Part shown: piece after piece, positions 1 to 7,242 of the stretch
How the letters are laid out: every line of letters begins with the position of its first letter
Numbering within the stretch: the first letter of the stretch is position 1
Assembly: GCA_003022815.1 (NCBI GenBank)
Contig: PXSL01000011.1
Span: 14,964 to 29,040, forward strand
DNA length: 14,077 nt
Reading direction: 5' to 3'
Origin: Halobacteriales archaeon SW_5_68_122
Lineage (GTDB): Archaea; Halobacteriota; Halobacteria; Halobacteriales; Haloarculaceae
Made by a program: the position numbers and the translations under genes
The notes under the pieces: generated by a model
What the model saw: only the letters and a program-made list of their open reading frames with translations
Databases searched by the model: none
Told to the model about the DNA's origin: nothing

Positions 1-695
1 ACGTACTTCGCGCCCCGGATGTAGCCGTCCTCGTGGACGAGCAACTCCACCTCGAAGCTCCGTATCTCCGCCTCGGAGATGTCGGCCGAGAGTATCGTCC
101 CCGGCTCGGTGACCCGCTCGCTGGTGTACCGGTAGACGGTGCCGTTGTCGGTCGAGACCGGTTCCGCCTCGCCGTACTCGACGTACTCCAAGAGCGGGTC
201 CAGGAACTGGTTGCCGGCGAGGCGCGCCCGGCCGAACTGCTGGTCGGTCGCGTTGTACGCCTCCTCGTCGCCGGACACCACCCGGACGTACACGCGGTCG
301 TCCTCGTAGTACTGGTACCGGGTCACCTCACCGTCGTCGCGTAGCTCGAGGGCCTTCCCGTTCTCCCCGTCGACGGAGGTGAGGTAGACGAACGCGTCGT
401 CGGTCCCGTTGCCGCTGCTGACTCTGACGTCGAACCGGAACCGGTAGGAGTCGTACCCGGTCATGGTCTCGACGTGGGTCCCGGCGGCCGTTTCGGCGTT
501 CTCGACCCCGTCGGGGCCGTAGCCGTCGGGGAACTCCCGCTCCTCGAGCGGAACGGGGGTGGGCGTGTCGGTCGGCGTCGCCTCCGGCGTCGGTGAGGGT
601 GCCGGCGTGGCCCCGTCGCCCCCCAGCAGCATGGAACAACCGGCCAGCAGCACCACGGCGGCCACGGCGGTCGTCACCACGACTCGGCGGTCCAT
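1..695 (-). CDS. Haloarchaeal lipoprotein, C-terminus beyond left edge
   Basis: The reading frame opens with ATG at 695 and runs without a stop to the left edge (231 whole codons seen). The N-terminus is a short basic stretch, a hydrophobic segment and a lipobox LAGC (residues 17-20), so the mature protein should be lipid-anchored at Cys20 on the outer face of the membrane. A Thr/Pro-rich linker (about 29-49) separates the anchor from an acidic globular domain that starts near a GYGPDGV motif (58-64). The same motif and overall pattern recur in the next gene (736-1533), so the two are tandem paralogues. A T-rich box about 26 bases upstream supports this start as a leaderless transcript. The family looks like one of the haloarchaeal lipoprotein families of unknown function; the biochemical role is unknown. 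Confidence 0.85.
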   Translation of the reverse strand, partial: MDRRVVVTTAVAAVVLLAGCSMLLGGDGATPAPSPTPEATPTDTPTPVPLEEREFPDGYGPDGVENAETAAGTHVETMTGYDSYRFRFDVRVSSGNGTDDAFVYLTSVDGENGKALELRDDGEVTRYQYYEDDRVYVRVVSGDEEAYNATDQQFGRARLAGNQFLDPLLEYVEYGEAEPVSTDNGTVYRYTSERVTEPGTILSADISEAEIRSFEVELLVHEDGYIRGAKY

Positions 696-716
696 GGCGG
701 GCCGTTTCGCCGCGGC

Positions 717-727
717 GACAAAAGAAC
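717..727 (-). promoter_or_regulatory. Putative TATA box of the lipoprotein gene at 695
   Basis: The minus strand reads GTTCTTTTGT here, an A/T-rich island in the 40-bp gap between the two lipoprotein genes. Its centre is about 26 bases from the ATG at 695, the spacing of a leaderless archaeal promoter. It suggests that the downstream paralogue has its own promoter. Confidence 0.5.
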
Positions 728-735
728 TACGACCG

Positions 736-1533
736 TCAGGCCTCGTCGACCCAGTCGGGCCGCTCAACGGACGTCTCGCCGAGGCCGGTCAGTTCGAACT
801 CCATCGTGACCGTCTGCTCCTCGCCCTCGTCGGTGTAGGTGATCTCGTAGGTCGCCGAGCGGACGAGGCCCTCGGAGTCGACGGCGAAGGTGGCTGAGAA
901 CGCCGAGACATCCGCCGACTCGTTGACGCCGTAGAACGAGTCGACGCCCTCCGTACCGGACGCCTCGTACACCGCTACGGTCGTTCCGTCGCGCTGTTCG
1001 ACCGAGGTCTCGTACGCCGAAACGTTCAACAGCAGCGCCCGGATCGGGTTGGTCGAAGTCAATTCCGCGGTCGTGAAGTTCTGTTCCTCCATCGAGACGC
1101 CGGACCGCTCGCCGTTGATTTCCGAGCGGCGGTACTGGGTGTCGTCCTCGTAGTAGGACTCGCCCCACCCGGAGTACTCCGGCGAGTCGACGTCGTAGCG
1201 CTGGTACCCCTGCTGGCTCTCGAAGTCGACCCGGCTCTCGACGTCGACGGACGTGTTGCCGTCGCTCCCCCTGCCGTCGTAGCTGTAGGTGCCCATGTAG
1301 CTTCCCCGCGTCTTGAGGGCCGACTGATGGGTTTCGACCGCCTGTTGGCCGTCCGTCACGCCGTCGGGGCCGAACCCGTTGGCGTACTCGAACCCCTCGG
1401 GACCGTCCGGTGCGTCGGTCGCGTCGCTGCTGCCGGCGCCGCTGCCGTTGCCGCCGTCGAGGACCGCTGAACAGCCCGACAGTAGAAACAGAACGACGAC
1501 GAGTGATACCGCTAGCGTCGAGCGCTTCGCCAT
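736..1533 (-). CDS. Haloarchaeal lipoprotein, paralogue of its neighbour
   Basis: This is a complete 265-residue protein. It has a signal peptide with a lipobox LSGC (18-21), so Cys21 is the expected lipidated residue. A Gly/Ser/Asp linker follows (about 26-47), then an acidic domain beginning near GFGPDGV (53-59). The pattern of GPDGV, a nearby Ala/His helix, Tyr-rich strands and 'YYEDD' matches the lipoprotein just downstream, indicating an old tandem duplication that has since diverged. Alternating polar and hydrophobic strands suggest a beta-rich fold, as in LolA/LppX-like lipoproteins, but that is inference. The ATG at 1533 is supported by a TATA-like box about 27 bases upstream. The gap to the PH-domain gene upstream is 55 bp. 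Confidence 0.88.
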   Translation of the reverse strand: MAKRSTLAVSLVVVLFLLSGCSAVLDGGNGSGAGSSDATDAPDGPEGFEYANGFGPDGVTDGQQAVETHQSALKTRGSYMGTYSYDGRGSDGNTSVDVESRVDFESQQGYQRYDVDSPEYSGWGESYYEDDTQYRRSEINGERSGVSMEEQNFTTAELTSTNPIRALLLNVSAYETSVEQRDGTTVAVYEASGTEGVDSFYGVNESADVSAFSATFAVDSEGLVRSATYEITYTDEGEEQTVTMEFELTGLGETSVERPDWVDEA

Positions 1534-1555
1534 ATGAAATCGTGACGCCGTGCGA

Positions 1556-1564
1556 GCTAAAAGT
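1556..1564 (-). promoter_or_regulatory. Putative TATA box of the lipoprotein gene at 1533
   Basis: The minus strand reads ACTTTTAGC in the short gap after the PH-domain gene. The centre lies about 27 bases before the ATG at 1533, fitting leaderless initiation and transcription independent of the upstream operon. Confidence 0.5.
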
Positions 1565-1588
1565 GTAGTGGCTGCCCGCGGTTCCGGG

Positions 1589-3076
1589 TCAGGCGGCCGT
1601 CGGCCCCGACGACTCGATGGACCGGAGCCGTTCCTGCCGTCGCTGCTGGCGGCGCCGGACGAGCGCCTCCTGAAGCCGGTCGGCGACCGACTCGCGGAGT
1701 TCGGCGGCCAGATCGGCGTCGATGTCCAGCGCCCGTGGCTGGCCGCCCGTCAGCCCGCTGGACCCGGCGGTGTCGACGACCAGCGTTGCCAGGTTCCGCC
1801 GCCGCTGGAACACCGTCCGGGAATTGACCACCGTCTGAACGCGGTAGTACGGCACGACCGTCGTCGTCCGGGTCCAGAACCCCTCCCGGAGGACGACGTA
1901 CTCCGCCCGGACATCGAAGCCGAGGTTCGACCACTTGAGGTGGGCCGCAAGCGGCGCCGCCGGCAGCAGTGCGGCCGTCGCGTACCACGCGAACGGCAGC
2001 GTCGTGAGGCGGTCAGCCGCAAACACGGCGGCGACGACGGCGACGGCGACGGCGCCGTATCGGACGGCGTACCGCTGGCGGGCACGTTTCGGCGGGCGCT
2101 CGAACTCAACCGTCTCGAAGGATTCGATGGAGTTCGCCAGTTCGAACACCCGGTCGCGCTCGGCAAGTGGGATGGCCGACTGCGACCCCGACTCGCCCGG
2201 GCCGTAGCCGGCCGTCTCGACGGCCAGCGAGGCGTATCCCAGCCCGCGGGCGATGACGTTCTCCGAGACGGCGAGCGTCTGGACCTTCTCCAGCGGGATG
2301 GTGCCGCTGTACCGCTGGAGCAGACCGCGCTCGTAGTGAAGTTCCTCCGAGCGCCGGGTCAGCCGAAAGCCGTAGTAGTTGGTCACGGCGAGTGCCCCGC
2401 TTATCGCCGCGGCGCCGCCGACGATGAGAACCGCCGCCAGCGGCGCCGTCACCGCCAGCCCCACGAGCGGGTCGGCGAACCGCTCGCGCAAGGAGGGCGC
2501 GACCACCGGCAGGAAGACAGTCACGATGGACAGAAGCCGGAGGTCGACGCCGGTGATGCCGAGTAGCACCAGCTCCTTCGGCGTGACCTCGAACAGTTCC
2601 CGTTCCGCCGGGTCGGCCGCCTCGCCCGCCGCGTCCGTGCCCTCCTCGTCGCCCCGCTTGAGGCAGCCGATTTCGGTCTGCAGGCGGGTGGCCTCCGCCT
2701 CGCTGACGCATTTCAGCGAGGCCTCCGTCGAGGAGCCGCCCGCCGTCTCGAGGTTTATCTGCGCGAGGCCGAGCACCCGCTGGACGACGTTCCGGCTGAT
2801 GTCGACGTTCTGAATGCGGTCGACCGGTATCTCGCGGTTCCGCCGGGAGACGACGCCGGAGGCGATGTCCAGCGAATCGTCGGTGAGTTCGTACTCGAAG
2901 CGCCGGTAGTAAATCAGCTGGTAGGCCAGCGCGAGCACGAACCACCCGACGACGAGCAGGCCGACGCCGGTGGCTCCCTCCAGCGGCGAGCCGATGACCA
3001 GAAACACGAGCACCCACGCCAGTCGGACGACTGACTCGCCCGTCCGGTACGGTATCGAGAGCGGGTCCAGCCGCAT
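1589..3076 (-). CDS. Membrane protein with three bacterial-type PH domains (YdbT-like)
   Basis: The 495-residue protein has three repeats of the same unit: a hydrophobic hairpin (about 17-55, 178-230 and 338-378) followed by a bPH_2 (DUF304) domain (about 56-135, 233-315 and 383-460). Each PH unit carries the family pattern of a 'P..(R/K)(I/V)Q..' strand, e.g. IPVDRIQNVDIS, then a Gly-Leu/Asn-Leu-Ala turn and a strand ending 'TAG'. Length and layout match the Bacillus YdbT type (about 490 aa). I chose the ATG at 3076 over an in-frame upstream start because it overlaps the previous stop by one base (TGATG) and starts right before the first domain. The Arg/Gln-rich tail (472-485) is probably cytoplasmic. 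Lipid or protein binding at the membrane is the expected role; the ligand is unknown. Confidence 0.88.
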   Translation of the reverse strand: MRLDPLSIPYRTGESVVRLAWVLVFLVIGSPLEGATGVGLLVVGWFVLALAYQLIYYRRFEYELTDDSLDIASGVVSRRNREIPVDRIQNVDISRNVVQRVLGLAQINLETAGGSSTEASLKCVSEAEATRLQTEIGCLKRGDEEGTDAAGEAADPAERELFEVTPKELVLLGITGVDLRLLSIVTVFLPVVAPSLRERFADPLVGLAVTAPLAAVLIVGGAAAISGALAVTNYYGFRLTRRSEELHYERGLLQRYSGTIPLEKVQTLAVSENVIARGLGYASLAVETAGYGPGESGSQSAIPLAERDRVFELANSIESFETVEFERPPKRARQRYAVRYGAVAVAVVAAVFAADRLTTLPFAWYATAALLPAAPLAAHLKWSNLGFDVRAEYVVLREGFWTRTTTVVPYYRVQTVVNSRTVFQRRRNLATLVVDTAGSSGLTGGQPRALDIDADLAAELRESVADRLQEALVRRRQQRRQERLRSIESSGPTAA

Positions 3077-3693
3077 CAGACCGCGTCCCCGCCCTCGGCC
3101 GCGATGGCCAGCTGTTTCAGCCGGGTCTGGAGGTCCTCGGCGCGCTCCGGCGACAGCCCCGGAATCGAGACGTCCGCACCCCGCGAGCCGGCGGTGTACA
3201 CCACCGTCGTCGCAAGCCCGAACGTCCGCTCGATTGGGCCACGGCTGGCGTCGACGTGCTGGATGCGGACGTACGGGACGACCGTCGTCACCTTCGTCAG
3301 GACGCCGCGTTCGAGATATAGCGAGTCCTCGCGGACCTCGTAGGCCCACGAGCGGTACCGGAGGACGGCGAAGACGGCCGCGACGACGAAGACGACGAGG
3401 GCGACGACAGCGCCGACCCACGCCCCGCCGGGGTCGAGAAACGAGAAGACGGCGCCGACGATGCCGCCGAGAACCAGCGACGGGACGACGGCCTGTAGCG
3501 CCCAGACCTGCTGGATGGTCGGGTCGAGCGTTCGTCTCGGCCCGACGAGTTCCTCGACGTCCGGTATCTCGTCGTCGTCGTCGCTATCGGAGCCGTCGGC
3601 CGGCCGGACGGCCGGCCGCAGTCGCTCGTCGAACGGCCCCTTCTCGGTCCGTTGCGCGTCCGCGTCCATTGGCGGGGGTTGTGAGCCCGTCAT
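3076..3693 (-). CDS. Membrane protein with a single PH domain (YdbS-like)
   Basis: The 205-residue protein has a long charged N-terminal tail (1-60, with an acidic SDSDDDDE run at 36-42), two membrane segments (about 65-83 and 92-110), and a bPH_2 domain (about 113-190) with the motif TTVVPYVRIQHV and a strand ending in 'YTAGS'. That motif closely resembles the third PH domain of the next gene (TTTVVPYYRVQ), so the pair probably arose by duplication and may form a complex, as proposed for YdbS-YdbT. The stop shares one base with the next start (TGATG), and the previous gene ends 2 bases upstream of this ATG, so the three genes should be co-transcribed and translationally coupled. An internal ATG at 3669 (residue 9) is an alternative start. 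Confidence 0.87.
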   Translation of the reverse strand: MTGSQPPPMDADAQRTEKGPFDERLRPAVRPADGSDSDDDDEIPDVEELVGPRRTLDPTIQQVWALQAVVPSLVLGGIVGAVFSFLDPGGAWVGAVVALVVFVVAAVFAVLRYRSWAYEVREDSLYLERGVLTKVTTVVPYVRIQHVDASRGPIERTFGLATTVVYTAGSRGADVSIPGLSPERAEDLQTRLKQLAIAAEGGDAV

Positions 3694-3695
3694 AT

Positions 3696-4442
3696 TTAGT
3701 AGGCCGTGTCATGCGACGAGACCCGGCGGATTCGGCCGGCCGTGACCGCTATCGGCGCGGCGAACTGCAGGAGCGGCTCGCCGGCCGGCTCTTCGAAGCC
3801 GTTGGCCTCGAACAGGCCGTTCTCGCGTATCTCCGCCCGGCCGGGCGCCAGCGACCACGGCTCGTGGTCGATGTCGCCGTGGTAGACGCGCCCGTCGTCG
3901 TCGGTCGTGTAGAAGCGGTACCGCTCGGTGAGAAACGCCGCCTCGGATCCGGGGTCGGGCGCCGAGAACGACCCGTTGGGGCCGTAGGTCGCCTCGAATG
4001 CCGCCGGCGGGGCGTCGGCGCTCGTCCGTCGGCTCCTGAACTGTACCTCGCGGTTCCGGCCGCTACCCTGCGTCTGCACGTCCATCTCGGCCCGGTAGTA
4101 GGGCAACTGGAACACGGACCGCGCAATCCGGACGCCCACCCTGTCGTCGGCGTCGAGGTTGAAGAAGTACACTCCGGGGTCGCCGTCGACGGTGACGTAG
4201 GTTCGGAGGTTCAGTTCGCCGAACGACAGCCCGACGGGGAGTCCCTGCGGGCCGATGTCCGCCATCACGAATGGGACGACCCCGAGGTAGGCGTCGCCGT
4301 CGTGGGTGTCGACAGCTACGCCCTCGGGGAGTCTGGCCGCGACTATCTCGGGGACGACCGGCCAGTGAATAAACAGCAGGTCCCGCCACGTCATCGAGAG
4401 CAGGCCGCCCGAGAGGATATCCCTCGAGAGTACGCCGCTCAT
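3696..4442 (-). CDS. DUF2071 / YqjF-like family protein
   Basis: The 248-residue protein opens with the typical DUF2071 signature MTWRDLLFIHWPV (17-29), followed by a 'LGVVPFVMADI' strand and a 'LSFGELNLRTYV' block, all hallmarks of the YqjF/COG3361 family. Proteins of this family are about 230-250 aa, so the length is complete. The fold is beta-rich and resembles an acetoacetate decarboxylase-like barrel, but no reaction is established for the family and I do not assign one. The start could be ATG 4442, used here, or ATG 4394 (Met17); the former leaves a 30-bp gap to the upstream gene. The stop is 2 bases before the YdbS-like ATG, a strong operon signal. Confidence 0.85.
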   Translation of the reverse strand: MSGVLSRDILSGGLLSMTWRDLLFIHWPVVPEIVAARLPEGVAVDTHDGDAYLGVVPFVMADIGPQGLPVGLSFGELNLRTYVTVDGDPGVYFFNLDADDRVGVRIARSVFQLPYYRAEMDVQTQGSGRNREVQFRSRRTSADAPPAAFEATYGPNGSFSAPDPGSEAAFLTERYRFYTTDDDGRVYHGDIDHEPWSLAPGRAEIRENGLFEANGFEEPAGEPLLQFAAPIAVTAGRIRRVSSHDTAY

Positions 4443-4472
4443 AGCGGAGGGAGGGGACTCGACGGTTTCCGC

Positions 4473-4889
4473 CTACCGGTCGCGGAACTCGAAGAGGTGC
4501 TCGCCGACGGCGTCGACCAGCGGCGGGACGGCCTCCTCGGGGTCGACGCCGAGGAAAACGCCCTCCGACTTCTCGTAGATCCGGACCACCTTCACCGAGT
4601 CGAGGCTGGTGGTCATGTACCGGACGGTGCCGGCGTCGGGCAGGAGCACGTCGGAGAACAGCGTTTTCTCGGCGAAGTCGATGCCGACGTAGGCGAAGAT
4701 ACGCTCGAAGTGTTCGACCATGGCGCTCTCGGTCGGGTACCGCGACGCCGCCTCGCCGGCGACGTGGAGGATTCGGAAGCTGTCGGGGTCGAACCGGACG
4801 ACGCTGTATAGCGGTCCGTTGGTCCGGCGGCGAAGCGCCTCGACGACGGGGGCCGGGTCGTCGCCGCCGGACTCGAACGTTCCGTTCAT
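4473..4889 (-). CDS. Hypothetical haloarchaeal protein, 138 aa
   Basis: I do not recognise a named domain. The ATG at 4889 gives a compact, soluble, acidic 138-residue protein beginning MNGTFESGGDD. It alternates helices (about 13-24, 55-67 and 117-133) with strands (27-32, 38-43, 98-106 and 109-114), suggesting a small alpha/beta fold, perhaps sensor-like or regulatory. An in-frame start at 5009 exists, but the extension is Arg/Cys-rich and unlike coding sequence. The shorter start is also backed by a clear TATA box 25 bases upstream. It is probably the promoter-proximal gene of the run including the DUF2071 and two PH-domain genes, with a 30-bp gap to the next. Confidence 0.75.
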   Translation of the reverse strand: MNGTFESGGDDPAPVVEALRRRTNGPLYSVVRFDPDSFRILHVAGEAASRYPTESAMVEHFERIFAYVGIDFAEKTLFSDVLLPDAGTVRYMTTSLDSVKVVRIYEKSEGVFLGVDPEEAVPPLVDAVGEHLFEFRDR

Positions 4890-4910
4890 AAGGGTACCTC
4901 GCACAAACGC

Positions 4911-4920
4911 ATAAAAAGTC
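4911..4920 (-). promoter_or_regulatory. Putative TATA box of the PH-domain operon
   Basis: The minus strand reads GACTTTTTAT, centred about 25 bases before the ATG at 4889. This is a strong A/T island in GC-rich DNA and the best promoter candidate for the four-gene minus-strand run ending at 1589. It implies a leaderless first gene. Confidence 0.6.
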
Positions 4921-5026
4921 CGGGGGGCATTTCGATCGGCGAGTCGACGCCCGTCTCGGCTTAAACGGACCGTCGTACCGCGGCGACACCGACATCTACA
5001 TCCGGGCATACTGTGTTCACACGTCC

Positions 5027-5548
5027 ATGAGTCGACCCGCGTACGTGTACGCGCTGGCGGTCATCGGGCTCTTCGCGGCGCTGGGTGCGGGGCTGGGGCT
5101 GGCGGCCAACTTCACGCTCGGCTTCTTCATCGAGCAGTTCGTCGACCCGGGGACCGACCCGTTGGACTCGACGCAGGTCGGTATCATGTTTCTCGTCTCC
5201 ATCTTCTTCATCTACGCGACGGGGCCGCTGGCGGCCGGCGTGGCCGGCATCGGCGTCGGACAGGCGCTTCCGGACCGCGACGGCGCCGCGGCCGTCGTCG
5301 CCGGCGTCGGCAGTTTCGTCGGCTTCTTCGTCTTCGCCGGTCTCGGCCTCTTTCTGACCTTCTCGGTGCTCGCGGAGTACGGCGCGGGCGGCGCGGGCGG
5401 CGGTGGTGGCGGCGGCGGTGGCGGCGACAGCCCCATCGAGCCGGCGGCGCTCGGCACGCTCATGCTACAGGTGAGCCTGCCGGTCGGGCTGGTCTGCCTC
5501 GCCAGCGCCTACCTCACCAGCCGGGTGACGCGGAGTCTCGCTCAGTGA
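5027..5548 (+). CDS. Small polytopic membrane protein with poly-glycine loop
   Basis: This is a 173-residue protein with four likely membrane segments (about 7-33, 50-75, 87-115 and 143-165). The third loop carries ten consecutive glycines (124-133), preceded by an Ala/Gly stretch. No family is recognised; similar short membrane proteins are common and uncharacterised in haloarchaea. The ATG at 5027 is the first in frame and lies directly before the first hydrophobic segment. Its stop overlaps the stop of the convergent HTH regulator gene by 7 bases (5542-5548). A weak box (TCTACATC) about 28 bases upstream could be its promoter. Confidence 0.78.
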   Translation: MSRPAYVYALAVIGLFAALGAGLGLAANFTLGFFIEQFVDPGTDPLDSTQVGIMFLVSIFFIYATGPLAAGVAGIGVGQALPDRDGAAAVVAGVGSFVGFFVFAGLGLFLTFSVLAEYGAGGAGGGGGGGGGGDSPIEPAALGTLMLQVSLPVGLVCLASAYLTSRVTRSLAQ

Positions 5549-6192
5549 GCGATCTCCGAGAGCATCCGCGCCTCGATCTTGCGGAGGTGCTCGCCGACCG
5601 TGGTCGTCGAGAGGTCCAGCTCGTCAGCGATGTCCTGGTGGGTGGCCTGCCGCGGCACCTCGTAGTAGCCGAGGTCGGTCGCGGTGTCGAGGAGTTCCTG
5701 CTGTCGGTCGGTCAGGAGCGAGGACAGTTCGCGTAGCTCCGGGTCGTAGTCCGAGAGCTGTTCGAGTTCGACCCGTATCCCCTCGGGGATGTCCTCGATG
5801 GCCCGGCGGACCGTCTCCTCGCGGCCGATGACGGCTACCTTGAGGCCCCCGTCGGGGCCGTACTCGATGGGCATATCGAGGACGAACTCGTGTTCCTGCT
5901 CGAGTTCCAGCAGGCTGGCGGCCGCCGCCGTCGGTTCGGTGTGGACGTACGCCTGGAGACCGTCCCGCTGGGGATAGACGTCGTAGAAGAGCACCTCGTC
6001 CGACGACGCGAGGAGGGAGTCCAGCGCCTCCTCGTCGCCGCGAATCTGTGAGAGAAGGACCACGGTGCCGTCATTGAGACGGCTGATGTGGAGGATGGAC
6101 TCCCGCGTCAGCGAGGGATGGGCCTCGATGGCGCTGGCGACCGGGTCGATGTCGCCCTCCGTCGGGATGACCGAGACTTTGACGTACCGCAT
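5542..6192 (-). CDS. Bat-like HTH transcriptional regulator
   Basis: This 216-residue protein has an N-terminal alpha/beta sensor-like region (about 1-155) and a C-terminal HTH_10 (Bat-type) helix-turn-helix (about 160-210). The HTH carries the family pattern LTDRQQELL...GYYEVPR..T..DIA..L..S..TVGEHLRKIE. Such proteins are the most abundant haloarchaeal regulator class, acting in the cytoplasm on DNA; the signal sensed is not predictable. The ATG at 6192 is chosen over an in-frame upstream start at 6432 because a TATAAA box (minus strand TTTATA) lies about 26 bases upstream and the extra N-terminus is low-complexity and basic. The gene is divergent from the PGF-CTERM protein across 115 bp, a possible target. 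Confidence 0.88.
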   Translation of the reverse strand: MRYVKVSVIPTEGDIDPVASAIEAHPSLTRESILHISRLNDGTVVLLSQIRGDEEALDSLLASSDEVLFYDVYPQRDGLQAYVHTEPTAAAASLLELEQEHEFVLDMPIEYGPDGGLKVAVIGREETVRRAIEDIPEGIRVELEQLSDYDPELRELSSLLTDRQQELLDTATDLGYYEVPRQATHQDIADELDLSTTTVGEHLRKIEARMLSEIAH

Positions 6193-6214
6193 CGGACGAC
6201 CGTTCGTAGCCGGG

Positions 6215-6222
6215 GTATAAAC
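6215..6222 (-). promoter_or_regulatory. Putative TATA box of the Bat-like regulator
   Basis: The minus strand reads GTTTATAC, centred about 26 bases before the ATG at 6192. It is one of the clearest TATA elements in the window and fixes the regulator's start as leaderless. Confidence 0.65.
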
Positions 6223-6278
6223 TTCTCGGGGTCGGAGCGAACATGAAGGGACCGACGATTGACGGCGACAGCCGTAAC

Positions 6279-6291
6279 GGGGTCTGACCCC
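6279..6291. promoter_or_regulatory. Perfect inverted repeat upstream of the PGF-CTERM gene
   Basis: GGGGTC-T-GACCCC is a perfect 6-bp inverted repeat around a single base. It ends 16 bases before the ATG at 6308, where a leaderless gene would place its start-proximal promoter region. No A/T box is visible at the usual distance. A near-identical block occurs at 8326-8349. It could be an operator; its function is inferred only. Confidence 0.4.
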
Positions 6292-6307
6292 GACCGTCAA
6301 ACGACCG

Positions 6308-7234
6308 ATGACGCCGGAACGCGGTCTCGCGCTCGCGCTCGTGGCGGCGCTGTCTCTCGCCCTCCTCACGGGTGTCGCGGTGCCGAACGGGGACGGCGTT
6401 GTGGCCGCGAGCCACGGCCCCGAAGACGGCAACTACACCGTTGTTCCGCTCGACGACCGGAGTCCGGGCGCGACGGACGTCAGGTACGGCCAGCGCGTCG
6501 GGCCGGACGACGGCGAGACGTTCGGCATCGACCGCGGGAACACGATGAGCGGATACGAGGTCGACCACAGCCTCGAAGAGAACGTCAAGTCGTTCAGTGC
6601 CGGCGAGGACCTCTTCAGAGTCGAATACTACGGCGAGGACGACTTCGGCTCCTCGACGTACCTGGACGACGGCGACGAGTTCATCTCGGTCGCCGAGTGC
6701 ATCGACAACCCCGACGAGCCTGGCTGGTACCGCATCTCCGGCACGACGACGGGCGTCACCGAGAGCGGCGAGCGGGCCACCTACAGCAGCGACTCCCATT
6801 ACTTCTGGATCTGCGAGTGCGGCGACGAGGCCGAGGCCCGCGAGAAACTCGGGCCGCCGCCCTCCGAACCCCGGGAGACGGCAACGCCGACACCGACGCC
6901 GGCCGAGGCGGCCGAGACGACGTCGGACAACGGGGACGACACGGCCGACGAGGACGGCTCCCAGCCCCCGGAGTCGACGCCGACACCGACGCCGGCCGAG
7001 GCCAGCGGGTCGGCGGTCACCGATTCGGCCACCCCCGACCCGACGGCCACGGCCGGTGACGCCGGCGGCGCCGCGGACGAGGCGACGGCGACCCCGCCCG
7101 ACCCGACGCCGACCGAGGGCTGGGACGACGAGGTGTTGAACACGCCGACGTCGGCGGGCGGTCCCGGCTTCGGGCCAGTGGCGGCCGTGCTGGCGCTCGT
7201 CGGCGCCCTGCTGGTCCTCGGACGGCGCCGGTGA
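6308..7234 (+). CDS. PGF-CTERM surface protein (archaeosortase substrate)
   Basis: This 308-residue exported protein has a signal peptide (hydrophobic about 6-25), an acidic ectodomain (about 36-180) with three cysteines (C131, C169 and C171), and a Thr/Pro/Ala/Asp-rich stalk (about 185-275) with two TPTPTPAEA repeats likely to be O-glycosylated. The C-terminal tripartite signal is PGF (286-288), a hydrophobic helix and RRR. That arrangement is recognised by archaeosortase A, which removes the tail and attaches the protein to the membrane lipid. The ectodomain family is not recognised; the 'FWICECGDEAEAREKLG' region with its close cysteine pair may bind a metal, which is inference. It converges on the reductase gene with 8 bases between stops. 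Confidence 0.85.
   Translation: MTPERGLALALVAALSLALLTGVAVPNGDGVVAASHGPEDGNYTVVPLDDRSPGATDVRYGQRVGPDDGETFGIDRGNTMSGYEVDHSLEENVKSFSAGEDLFRVEYYGEDDFGSSTYLDDGDEFISVAECIDNPDEPGWYRISGTTTGVTESGERATYSSDSHYFWICECGDEAEAREKLGPPPSEPRETATPTPTPAEAAETTSDNGDDTADEDGSQPPESTPTPTPAEASGSAVTDSATPDPTATAGDAGGAADEATATPPDPTPTEGWDDEVLNTPTSAGGPGFGPVAAVLALVGALLVLGRRR
6884..7002 (+). repeat. 26-bp direct repeat pair in the stalk-coding region
   Basis: An identical 26-base block occurs at 6884-6909 and 6977-7002, 93 bases apart and in frame. Both copies encode TPTPTPAEA. It lies inside the coding sequence and lets the stalk lengthen or shorten by recombination without a frameshift. Confidence 0.75.
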
Positions 7235-7242
7235 CCGGCCCC

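Noticed and set aside
1550..2566. A 338-codon plus-strand open frame opposite the three-domain PH gene
   Set aside because: It is caused by GC-rich third positions on the other strand; no domain and no promoter were seen.
2970..4811. A 613-codon open frame on the plus strand across the PH/DUF2071 genes
   Set aside because: It is a shadow of minus-strand genes: the translation is Arg/Pro/Gly-rich with no domain, while the opposite strand gives recognisable families with tight spacing.
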